Shown here: piece by piece, positions 1-5,045 of the stretch | How positions within the stretch are numbered: position 1 is the first letter of the stretch | Layout of the letters: each line of letters starts with the position of its first letter | NCBI GenBank assembly: GCA_900544635.1 | Contig: UQVV01000158.1 | Span: 1-5,045 of the forward strand | Source: an uncultured Cloacibacillus sp. | Lineage (GTDB): Bacteria > Synergistota > Synergistia > Synergistales > Synergistaceae | Direction of reading: 5' to 3' | DNA: 5,045 nt | Position numbers and translations under genes: made by a program | The notes under the pieces: generated by a model | Told to the model about the DNA's origin: nothing | The model's input: the letters and a program-made list of their open reading frames with translations, nothing else | Database searches by the model: none

Positions 1-92
1 GCTTTCCTCAATAGCACCTCTATGCTAGTATCTTTCCCCTTGATATGGCTCATTGCCCGGCTCCGTTGCTCCGGGGTCATTACATCGCTCAT
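1..92 (-). CDS. vsr: Very-short-patch repair endonuclease Vsr, N-terminal part (runs off the left edge)
   Basis: Reading leftward from the ATG at 92-90, 30 codons stay open to the window edge. The peptide contains TPEQRSRAMSHIKGKDTS followed by IEVLLRK. This matches the family's N-terminal pattern TPEQRS-x-x-MS-x-I-x-G-x-DT-x-x-E-x-x-(V/L)R. Vsr proteins nick next to T:G mismatches that arise when 5-methylcytosine deaminates, and they are usually encoded beside a Dcm-type cytosine methyltransferase. The catalytic core is not in the window, so intactness cannot be judged. The start is supported by GAGGA at 103-99, about 6-7 nt upstream, and by the family pattern beginning five residues in. The frame is open further upstream to an ATG at 272, but that extension reads like non-coding sequence. 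The gene lies 14 nt after a small ORF on the same strand. Composition is less GC-rich than the genes to the right, which is compatible with transfer. Confidence 0.85.
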   Translation of the reverse strand, partial: MSDVMTPEQRSRAMSHIKGKDTSIEVLLRK

Positions 93-106
93 TGTTTTTC
101 CTCGTT

Positions 107-229
107 TTACACGCCACGTGACTGCTCTATCATCTTTTTCGCTAACGGCAGGAACTGTTCCACCATTTCCTCGTCCTTGGGGATGAACAGTCCTATCTGT
201 CCGGCAGTTATTGTAGCAACATCGTCCAT
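107..229 (-). CDS. Small unrecognised ORF upstream of vsr (40 aa, possibly the remnant of a longer one)
   Basis: I do not recognise this protein. From the ATG at 229-227 it encodes 40 residues, beginning MDDVATITAG, and ends at a TAA at 109-107. The second half (about residues 18-36, KDEEMVEQFLPLAKKMIEQ) reads like a charged amphipathic helix. No signal peptide or membrane segment is visible. GGGAG at 243-239 lies 9 nt upstream of this ATG; an ATG two codons earlier (235) is only 3 nt from it. The amino-acid composition is protein-like, while the other two frames over the same bases are not. The frame stays open upstream to a TGA at 271-269, adding about 13 plausible residues with no usual start codon. 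An ATG one base out of frame sits at 272. The ORF may therefore be a frameshifted small gene of about 54 aa, a decayed fragment, or a true 40-aa protein translated with vsr 14 nt downstream. Confidence 0.45.
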   Translation of the reverse strand: MDDVATITAGQIGLFIPKDEEMVEQFLPLAKKMIEQSRGV

Positions 230-242
230 TGGCATCGACTCC

Positions 243-261
243 CGCTGGTGCTCTGCCAGCG
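243..261. repeat. Perfect inverted repeat (6-bp stem, 7-nt loop) upstream of the small ORF
   Basis: CGCTGG at 243-248 pairs with CCAGCG at 256-261 around a 7-base loop. Read leftward, it ends at the GGGAG that could serve the small ORF, so it could mask or present that site in the transcript. No T-run follows on either strand, so it is not an intrinsic terminator. A stem this short could arise by chance. Confidence 0.3.
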
Positions 262-312
262 TGTTCCTTCATAGTGCGATTTCCTTTCTCCGTTTTGGGC
301 AATTTGTCTGGA

Positions 313-326
313 GCGGCTAGCGCCGC
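313..326 (-). other. Short GC hairpin over the lysR stop codon; no U-tract
   Basis: GCGGC at 313-317 and GCCGC at 322-326 form a perfect 5-bp stem with a 4-nt loop, spanning the TAG of the LysR-type gene. Read leftward, the following bases are TCCAGACAAATTG, with no run of T. It is therefore not a standard intrinsic terminator. I see no better terminator between lysR and the small ORF, so read-through toward vsr is possible. Confidence 0.25.
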
Positions 327-1201
327 GTCCGCAGCTCTGGAATCATGCGCTTCGCGTATTCTATGAATTCGAGGGCGGCGGGAGAGAGTTTTTCCGCCGA
401 GGGGTAGGCTATGCCGAAATGTATCGCGCGCGGCGGGTCGAGCGGGATTATCGCGGCGTCGAGCGTGCGGCACTTAGTTATCAGCTCGTTCATGATGCTC
501 ATGCCGAGGCCGCATTCTATCATCGAGATGGCCGCGAAGTTTTCTATTGTGGAAAATACTATGCGCGGGGATATGCCCGCCTCTTCGAGCACGGCGGCGA
601 CGTCTTCGTCGCGGCCCAGCGCGGGCATGATGAAGTCCTCTTCGGCGCAGCGCGCGAGCGGATAGGAGGGCGCGTGCGCGAGCGGGTGGTCTTTGGGCAG
701 TACCGCCATTATCGGGTCGTCGGCGAGCGGTATCCACTCGCCCTTCATTCCGGGGCGTTCGGTGTAGAAGCACATCTCGACGCTGCCGTCGTCGAGCCAG
801 CTCTGGAGCTCCTGCCGGATGCCTTCGCGTATCTGGATTCTTATGCCGGGGTAGTCGGCACGGAAGGCTTTGATGACGTGCGGCAGCCACTGGATTGAAA
901 CGCTCGGGTAGCTTCCGACCGTGACGCTGCCGCTCTCGATGCCGCGTATCTCTTCGAGCTTACGCGAGAAGCGGCCGCTGCATTTCACGAGCTCGCGCAG
1001 CTCGGGCGCGATGCGCAGGCAGTTGTCGGTCGGCGTCACGCCGCCGCTGCCGCGCAGAAAGAGCGGGAAGCCGAGCTCGTTCTCCATCGCGTCTATCATG
1101 TGCCAGACGCCGGAGGGCGTGTAGCCGTAGTCCTTCGCTACCTTGGAGAGATTGCGGCAGTCTATCGCGTCGAGCAGTATGCGGCATTTTTTCAGATCCA
1201 C
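317..1201 (-). CDS. LysR-type transcriptional regulator (GTG start)
   Basis: This is a 294-residue protein of normal length for a LysR-type regulator. The N-terminal winged helix-turn-helix is at about residues 1-60. Its core, NLSKVAKDYGYTPSGVWHMI, is followed by the wing pattern LGFPLFLR at 43-50 and then TPT at 56-58. The C-terminal effector-binding domain (about 90-288) has the usual SGSVTVGSYPSV beginning and a late segment GLGMSIMNEL at 231-240. Such proteins bind DNA as tetramers and respond to a small ligand; this one's ligand cannot be read from the sequence. The start is GTG at 1201-1199, with GGGAGGA at 1215-1209 about 7-8 nt upstream. The gene is 46 nt downstream of the yhcH-like gene on the same strand, with no convincing promoter in the gap. 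It is thus probably the last gene of the ABC-F operon, rather than divergent from a target as many LysR genes are. Its target may be its own operon or lie elsewhere. Confidence 0.93.
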   Translation of the reverse strand: MDLKKCRILLDAIDCRNLSKVAKDYGYTPSGVWHMIDAMENELGFPLFLRGSGGVTPTDNCLRIAPELRELVKCSGRFSRKLEEIRGIESGSVTVGSYPSVSIQWLPHVIKAFRADYPGIRIQIREGIRQELQSWLDDGSVEMCFYTERPGMKGEWIPLADDPIMAVLPKDHPLAHAPSYPLARCAEEDFIMPALGRDEDVAAVLEEAGISPRIVFSTIENFAAISMIECGLGMSIMNELITKCRTLDAAIIPLDPPRAIHFGIAYPSAEKLSPAALEFIEYAKRMIPELRTRR

Positions 1202-1247
1202 GGGCGCGTCCTCCCTTAGCTGCCTGCGTCTGGATTTTAAACCGCGG

Positions 1248-1700
1248 CTACCATGCGAGCTTGACGACTATTTTTTTGACGCGCGACGGCGCTTCTCCGC
1301 ACGAAGCGCCGGGGCGGTGTCCGTCCCACGGCGCGAGCAGCGCCGCGACGCCGCGCGACAGCTTCACCGCGCTGCCGCTTCCTTTGTAAAACGCGATGTC
1401 GTTCGCTTCGTCGTAAGGGACGGTCTCCGTCAGCGTTTCGATCGGCGCTGCGCCGATCATTTCTTCACCTTCCAAGACAAGCTGCAAATCCCAGAGCTTT
1501 CTGTGCGCCTCGAAGGGTATCTCGGCCTCGGGCTTCGTCTCGTATTCGTTGAAGCGCAGGTCGAGCTGCGGGAAGTCCATGTTTTTCAGCTCTCCGAAGG
1601 ATTTTTCGCGCGCGGCGCGCAGGAACTCCGCGAGCTCCGCGCAGCGCGGCATGTAACGCGGGAGATTTTCTATGAAATTGTCGAGAGAGTCGTAAATCAT
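1248..1700 (-). CDS. YhcH/YjgK/YiaL family protein (cupin-like; probable sugar anomerase)
   Basis: The protein has 150 residues, the family's usual length. Family hallmarks appear in order: NEYETKP at 51-57, FEAHRKLWDLQ at 63-73 with E64, H66 and K68, EGEEMIG at 77-83, YDEANDIAFY at 96-105, and WDGHRPG at 125-131 with H128. It ends in VKKIVVK. In known members the histidines and acidic residues line a metal-binding pocket in a cupin-like beta-barrel. Characterised relatives include E. coli NanQ/YhcH, linked to sialic acid anomerisation, and EbgC, the small subunit of Ebg beta-galactosidase. No sugar-catabolic genes flank this copy, so its substrate is unknown. It is cytosolic, with no signal peptide. 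AGGAGG lies 7 nt before the ATG. The start falls 11 nt after the ABC-F stop, so translational coupling is likely. Confidence 0.92.
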   Translation of the reverse strand: MIYDSLDNFIENLPRYMPRCAELAEFLRAAREKSFGELKNMDFPQLDLRFNEYETKPEAEIPFEAHRKLWDLQLVLEGEEMIGAAPIETLTETVPYDEANDIAFYKGSGSAVKLSRGVAALLAPWDGHRPGASCGEAPSRVKKIVVKLAW

Positions 1701-1707
1701 CGCCGTT

Positions 1708-1713
1708 CCTCCT
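1708..1713 (-). promoter_or_regulatory. Shine-Dalgarno site of the yhcH-like gene, overlapping the ABC-F stop codon
   Basis: AGGAGG (1713-1708) sits 7 nt before the ATG at 1700. Its first two bases are the last two of the ABC-F TAG at 1714-1712. Ribosomes finishing ABC-F would end on the downstream initiation site, which suggests co-transcription and coupled translation. Confidence 0.8.
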
Positions 1714-3643
1714 ATTTTATCTCTTCTATCTTAAGGCTGAGCTCCTCCCACTCATCGTAGAGGGCTTTCAGTGAGTTTTCCTTTTCCTTGAGCTCTATCA
1801 TGAGTTCCTGAATGCGAGATGAGTCCGACAAAACCTCCTGCGAGCAGAGAAGGCCGTTTATCTCCTCTTTACGCGCTTCGCCGGCGGCTATCTCTTCCTC
1901 GCATTTTTTGAGGCGCGCGACGAAATCTTTTTTCGCGCGGTAGAGGCGGTTGCGCTCCTCGGCCTCGGCGCGCTTCTGTTCCTTCGTCTTGTTTTCGCTC
2001 TTTTCGGGCTGCGCTGCGTTCGCGCGCTCGGCCGCCGCGCGCGCCTCGCGTTCCGCGCGTTTTTCTATGAACCACGAATAGTTGCCTGGATAGTCGTAGA
2101 CGTGTCCGTCGCGGATTTCAAGCACGCGGTCTACAAGGTCGTCGAGGAATGCGCGGTCGTGCGATACGATGAGTATCGTGCCGCCGTATTCGAGCAGGGC
2201 TTTCTGGAAGAGCTCCTTCGTGCCGTAGTCGAGGTGGTTAGTAGGCTCGTCGAGTATCAGCAGGTTCGACTCGGAGAGCAGCATCTTGAGCAGGCCGAGG
2301 CGCGACTTCTCGCCGCCCGAGAGGACGGAGACGGGCTTGTGTATCTCGTCGCCCGAGAATAGGAACGAGCCCAGGAGATTGCGCTTCTCTCCTTCGAGCA
2401 GCTTCGAGCCGGTGTTGTTGACCTCCTGCCAAATCGTGCGGCTGTAATCCAGATTCTGCGCGCTCTCCTGCGAGAAGTAGGCCTTCTTTACGTTGAGGCC
2501 GAGCGACGCGCGCCCGGCGGTCGGCTCCTCTATCTGGTCGAGCAGCCGCATCAGCGTGGACTTGCCCGCACCGTTGACGCCGACGAGCGCGACTCGCTGC
2601 CCGCGCTCTATGACGAAGCTGACGTCGTGGAAGACGACGTGGTCTCCGTAGCGCTTAGCAAGCCCTTCGGCCTTGAGCACCTCGCGCCCGCTGCGCGGAC
2701 ACTCCGGGAACTTGAAGCTGACGCTCTTCTGCGGCCCTTCGAGCTCGGTAATCTCCATTTTTTCAAGCTGTTTTATGCGGCTCTGCACCTGACGCGCCTT
2801 CGTCGCCTTGTAGCGGAAGCGCTCGACGAATTTCTGAATTTCCTCTATTTTCTCCTTCTGCTGCTCCCACTCGGCTTCGAGGCGCGCGCGGCGCTCCTCG
2901 CGCTCGGTGAGGAATTTTTCGTAGCCGCAGGAATAGAGATGGATTTCGCCGTTCGCAAGCTCCGCGACGGTCGTCACCATGTTGTCGAGGAAGCGGCGGT
3001 CGTGCGAGACCGCGATTATCGTGCCGCGGTAGTCGCGCAGCCACGACTCGAGCCACTCCATACTCTCGGTGTCGAGGTGGTTCGTAGGCTCGTCGAGCAG
3101 AAGTATGTCCGCGTGCGACAGCAGCAGCGCCGCGAGCGCGATGCGCATCTTCCAGCCGCCGGAGAACTCCGAGGTGCGGCGCGACGCGTCGCGCTCCGGC
3201 GCGAAGCCGAGCCCTTTCATAACCTGCTTCGCCTCGACGTCGAAGCCGAAGCCGCCCTTCGCCTCGAACTCGCGCTGGAGCCTGTCGTGCTCCGAAAGCA
3301 GCGGCTTCACCGCGTCGCCCGAGGCCGCGCTCATGCGCTCCTCGCAGTCCGCGAGCCGCGCCGCTATGTCCGTAAGCCCCGCTCGCTCGCGCAGGTAGTC
3401 GAGCAGAATCTCGTCCTTCACCTCGACGAGGTCCTGCGGCAGATAGCCGACGGCGTGGCCCTTCGGCATCGAGATGCTTCCTTCGTAGTCCGCTTCGCCC
3501 GCGAGGACGCGCAGCAGCGTCGTCTTGCCCGCGCCGTTGCCGCCGACGAGGCCGACGCGGCTCTTCGGCGGGATGAACCAGTCTATCCCGCGCAGCACCT
3601 CCTGTTCGCCGAAGCGCACCTTCAAGCCCTTTATCTCAATCAT
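1712..3643 (-). CDS. ABC-F family ATPase (Uup/YdiF-like, ribosome-associated)
   Basis: This 643-residue protein has two complete ABC ATPase domains and no transmembrane segments. Domain 1 has Walker A GGNGAGKT at 34-41, signature FSGGW at 160-164, Walker B LLLDEPTNHLD at 181-191 and the H-loop SHD at 213-215. Domain 2 has Walker A GVNGAGKST (about 355-363), signature LSGGEKSR at 441-448, LLILDEPTNHLD from 461 and SHD at 494-496. Between them, about 240-310, is the charged ABC-F linker with RFRYKATKARQVQSRIKQLE, the part that reaches toward the ribosomal P-site tRNA region in known members. Residues 525-643 form a basic, then acidic, coiled-coil tail as in Uup and YdiF. The likely role is helping stalled or difficult translation; drug resistance is less likely but not excluded. 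The start at 3643 is preferred over the ATG at 3679, which has no Shine-Dalgarno site and lies just upstream of the predicted transcription start. GGAGGGA at 3661-3655 serves 3643. All catalytic residues are intact. Confidence 0.95.
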   Translation of the reverse strand: MIEIKGLKVRFGEQEVLRGIDWFIPPKSRVGLVGGNGAGKTTLLRVLAGEADYEGSISMPKGHAVGYLPQDLVEVKDEILLDYLRERAGLTDIAARLADCEERMSAASGDAVKPLLSEHDRLQREFEAKGGFGFDVEAKQVMKGLGFAPERDASRRTSEFSGGWKMRIALAALLLSHADILLLDEPTNHLDTESMEWLESWLRDYRGTIIAVSHDRRFLDNMVTTVAELANGEIHLYSCGYEKFLTEREERRARLEAEWEQQKEKIEEIQKFVERFRYKATKARQVQSRIKQLEKMEITELEGPQKSVSFKFPECPRSGREVLKAEGLAKRYGDHVVFHDVSFVIERGQRVALVGVNGAGKSTLMRLLDQIEEPTAGRASLGLNVKKAYFSQESAQNLDYSRTIWQEVNNTGSKLLEGEKRNLLGSFLFSGDEIHKPVSVLSGGEKSRLGLLKMLLSESNLLILDEPTNHLDYGTKELFQKALLEYGGTILIVSHDRAFLDDLVDRVLEIRDGHVYDYPGNYSWFIEKRAEREARAAAERANAAQPEKSENKTKEQKRAEAEERNRLYRAKKDFVARLKKCEEEIAAGEARKEEINGLLCSQEVLSDSSRIQELMIELKEKENSLKALYDEWEELSLKIEEIK

Positions 3644-3681
3644 AGGAAATTGCTTCCCTCCGTTGCAAAACAATCGCATCC

Positions 3682-3710
3682 ATTATAAACGCAAACGCGC
3701 GCGCTGAAAA
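3682..3710 (-). promoter_or_regulatory. Sigma70-type promoter for the ABC-F/yhcH-like/lysR operon
   Basis: On the minus strand, -35 TTTTCA (3710-3705) and a perfect -10 TATAAT (3687-3682) are separated by 17 bp. Transcription should begin near 3675, giving a leader of about 32 nt with GGAGGGA before the ATG at 3643. The spacer contains CGCGCGCGC at 3696-3704. The predicted start lies inside the alternative ABC-F N-terminal extension, which argues against that extension. Confidence 0.7.
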
Positions 3711-3723
3711 CGACGCATATTAT

Positions 3724-3761
3724 GTAAATTTTATTTTTCTTGTCGTTTTTTGCGTAAATTT
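3724..3761. repeat. Direct repeat GTAAATTT x2, 30 bp apart, in the divergent promoter region
   Basis: GTAAATTT occurs at 3724-3731 and 3754-3761, which is 30 bp or about three helical turns apart, so both copies would face the same side of the DNA. The second copy is part of GCGTAAA (3752-3758), whose inverse TTTACGC is at 3792-3798 and overlaps the glnN -35 end and spacer. They could be regulator sites or UP-element-like tracts. The stretch is AT-rich, so chance matches are possible. Confidence 0.3.
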
Positions 3762-3786
3762 GGGACAATTAAGCGGATACTATCTG

Positions 3787-3815
3787 TTGATTTTACGCTT
3801 AAAACGCGCTATAAA
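3787..3815 (+). promoter_or_regulatory. Sigma70-type promoter for glnN
   Basis: The -35 box TTGATT (3787-3792) and the -10 box TATAAA (3810-3815) are separated by 17 bp. Transcription should start near 3822, leaving a leader of about 35 nt that carries GGAGGA at 3845-3850. AT-rich sequence upstream (3721-3770) could act as an UP element. I see no sigma54-type GG-N10-GC promoter and no riboswitch-sized leader. Confidence 0.65.
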
Positions 3816-3856
3816 GATACGAGTGCATCAAGCATTACGCATTCGGAGGATAATGT

Positions 3857-5045
3857 ATGACCGAGATAAGAGAATACCCGAAGATGAAAGACATTTACGG
3901 CTCTCTCGTCTTTGACCAGAGGGAGATGAAGCAGCGGCTTCCGCGCGACGTTTTCGACAGCCTCGTCGCGGCGACGGAGGGACGCCAGAAGCTCGACTCG
4001 AGCATAGCGGACACCGTCGCGCTCGCGATGAAGGACTGGGCCGTCAGCAAGGGCGCCGACCACTGGGCGCACTGGTTCCACCCGCTGACGGAGCTGACCG
4101 CCGAGAAGCACACGGCCTTCCTCATGGCGGACGAGAACGGCAACCCGCTGAACTCCTTCCGCGGCAAGGACCTCATGCAGAGCGAGCCTGACGCCTCGTC
4201 CTTCCCGTCGGGCGGCACGCGCAGCACCTTCGAGGCGCGCGGCTACTCCGCGTGGGACCCGACGAGCCCCGCGTTTATAATCAAATCCAAGAAGGGCGGC
4301 ACGCTCTGCATCCCGTCGATATTCATAGCCTACGACGGCTCGCCGCTCGACATGAAGACCTATCTGCTGCGCGCGATGCAGGCGATAGAGACGCGCTCGA
4401 TGAAGATGCTGAAGCTCTTCGGCAACCGCGGCGTCCGCTACGTCCACGCGACCGTCGGAGGCGAGCAGGAGTTCTTCCTCCTCGACCGCCCGCGCGCGCA
4501 GAAGCGCCCGGACATCCGCTTCTGCGGACGCACGCTCGTCGGCTCGCCGCCGCCGCGCGACCAGAAGATGGAGGACCACTACTTCGGCGCGATTCCGACG
4601 CGCGTCCTCTCCTACATGGAGGACGTGCAGCGCGACCTCGCGCGCCTCGGCGTAGACCTCGCGACGCGCCACAACGAGAACGCGAGATGCCAGTTTGAGT
4701 TCGCGCCGCAGTTCACCGAGGCGAACCTCGCCTGCGACCAGAACCAGCTCGTCATGGAGACGATGCGCAAGATGGCGCGCGAGCACGAGCTGCGCCTGCT
4801 CTTCCACGAGAAGCCCTTCCGCGGCATGAACGGCAGCGGCAAGCACATCAACTTCTCGCTCGAGGACAGCGAGGGGCGCAACCTGCTGAAGCCCTCGACG
4901 AACCACAGGAAGAACGTCATCTTCCTCTCGTTCCTCTCGTCGTTCATACTCGGCACGGCGGAGCACTTCGGCCTGCTCCAGGCCTCCGTCTCGACGCCGG
5001 GCAACATGTACCGCCTCGGCGGTCAGGAAGCGCCGCCGAACATCA
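3857..5045 (+). CDS. glnN: Glutamine synthetase type III, N-terminal 396 codons (runs off the right edge)
   Basis: It makes glutamine from glutamate, ammonia and ATP. GSIII enzymes are usually about 700 residues, so a little over half is present. Diagnostic segments appear in order: RLP at 27-29, HWAHWFHPLTELTAEKH at 69-85, EPDASSFPSGG and FEARGYSAWDPTSPAF, then GGEQEFFLLDR (from 201, with metal-ligand candidates E203 and E205). These are followed by GSPPPRDQKMEDHYFG, HNENARCQFEFAP at 272-284 (E274, E281), the nucleotide-side loop NGSGKH at 325-330 with H330, and RLGGQEAPP at 386-394 (R386, E391). The ATG at 3857 has GGAGGA 6 nt upstream; an overlapping ATG at 3853 is out of frame. Catalytic acids, R386 and H330 are retained, but several residues usually conserved in GSIII differ (E-V-A-P is E-N-A-R, D-H-N-Q is D-Q-N-Q, N-x-H-R is N-M-Y-R). 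The gene is divergent from the ABC-F operon. No PII or ammonium-transporter gene is in view. Confidence 0.95.
   Translation, partial: MTEIREYPKMKDIYGSLVFDQREMKQRLPRDVFDSLVAATEGRQKLDSSIADTVALAMKDWAVSKGADHWAHWFHPLTELTAEKHTAFLMADENGNPLNSFRGKDLMQSEPDASSFPSGGTRSTFEARGYSAWDPTSPAFIIKSKKGGTLCIPSIFIAYDGSPLDMKTYLLRAMQAIETRSMKMLKLFGNRGVRYVHATVGGEQEFFLLDRPRAQKRPDIRFCGRTLVGSPPPRDQKMEDHYFGAIPTRVLSYMEDVQRDLARLGVDLATRHNENARCQFEFAPQFTEANLACDQNQLVMETMRKMAREHELRLLFHEKPFRGMNGSGKHINFSLEDSEGRNLLKPSTNHRKNVIFLSFLSSFILGTAEHFGLLQASVSTPGNMYRLGGQEAPPNI

Noticed and set aside
210..218. Extended -10-like TGCTACAAT on the minus strand inside the small ORF, as a possible vsr promoter
   Set aside because: The hexamer 17 bp upstream matches TTGACA poorly (TCGATG), and the site lies within apparently coding sequence. 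It is too weak to annotate.
93..272. Upstream extension of vsr in frame to the ATG at 272
   Set aside because: The frame is open, but the sequence is glycine-, arginine- and cysteine-rich without family resemblance. The ATG at 92 has its own Shine-Dalgarno site and fits the family N-terminus.
45..320. 91-aa plus-strand ORF at the left edge
   Set aside because: Its Cys/Ser/Phe-rich sequence resembles no family, and it lies opposite the Vsr N-terminus and the small ORF, which have better support.
1234..1262. TAAAAT in the yhcH-like/lysR gap as a lysR promoter
   Set aside because: The hexamer 17 bp upstream is AAGCTC, which does not resemble a -35 box.
1143..1760. 205-aa plus-strand ORF across the yhcH-like gene and its flanks
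   Set aside because: It spans the start of lysR, all of the yhcH-like gene and the end of ABC-F, all well supported on the other strand. Its composition is shadow-like.
3644..3679. 12-residue N-terminal extension of the ABC-F protein from the ATG at 3679
   Set aside because: It has no Shine-Dalgarno site, is unlike family N-termini, and its start codon lies just upstream of the predicted transcription start. The ATG at 3643 gives the normal M-I-E-I-K-G-L beginning.
2627..3688. 353-aa plus-strand ORF opposite the ABC-F gene
   Set aside because: It is antisense to intact ABC ATPase motifs, has low-complexity arginine/alanine/leucine-rich composition, and has no domain or Shine-Dalgarno support.
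3809..4966. 385-aa minus-strand ORF opposite glnN
   Set aside because: It is a shadow of glnN in GC-rich DNA: very rich in R, E, A, V and L, with no recognisable domain, and glnN matches its family in detail across the same bases.

Overview
The window comes from a GC-rich bacterial chromosome. By eye GC is about 60% across most of it and about 51% over 1-300 (counted by hand). Genes are closely packed, with conventional Shine-Dalgarno sites and sigma70-type promoters. A class III glutamine synthetase (GSIII), a YhcH-family protein and a Uup/YdiF-like ABC-F ATPase would fit an anaerobic gut or environmental bacterium, such as a member of the Synergistota or a GC-rich clostridial lineage. That placement is a tentative inference; no rRNA or other taxonomic marker is present.

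Layout. A divergent intergenic region (3644-3856) separates two transcription units. To the right, on the + strand, is the first 396 codons of glnN (GSIII), which runs off the window. To the left, on the - strand, is a three-gene run: an ABC-F ATPase (3643 to 1712), a YhcH/YjgK/YiaL-family protein (1700 to 1248) and a LysR-type regulator with a GTG start (1201 to 317). The gaps are 11 and 46 nt, and the yhcH-like Shine-Dalgarno site overlaps the ABC-F stop codon, so these genes are probably co-transcribed. Each side of the intergenic region has a good promoter with a 17-bp spacer. The leftward one also settles the ABC-F start.

Left edge. Still on the - strand and downstream of lysR, base composition drops. 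There is a short unrecognised ORF (229 to 107), then the first 30 codons of a Vsr-type very-short-patch repair endonuclease (92 to 1), cut by the window edge. Vsr genes usually sit beside a DNA cytosine methyltransferase, so a restriction-modification or Dcm-like module may begin just left of the window. The small ORF can be joined to a better-placed ATG by a one-base change, which suggests a frameshifted or decayed small gene.

Most of the window is ordinary housekeeping sequence. The points worth a second look are the altered motifs in the GSIII, the vsr edge with its small upstream ORF, and the repeat-bearing divergent promoter region. I do not see a clearly novel multi-gene system.
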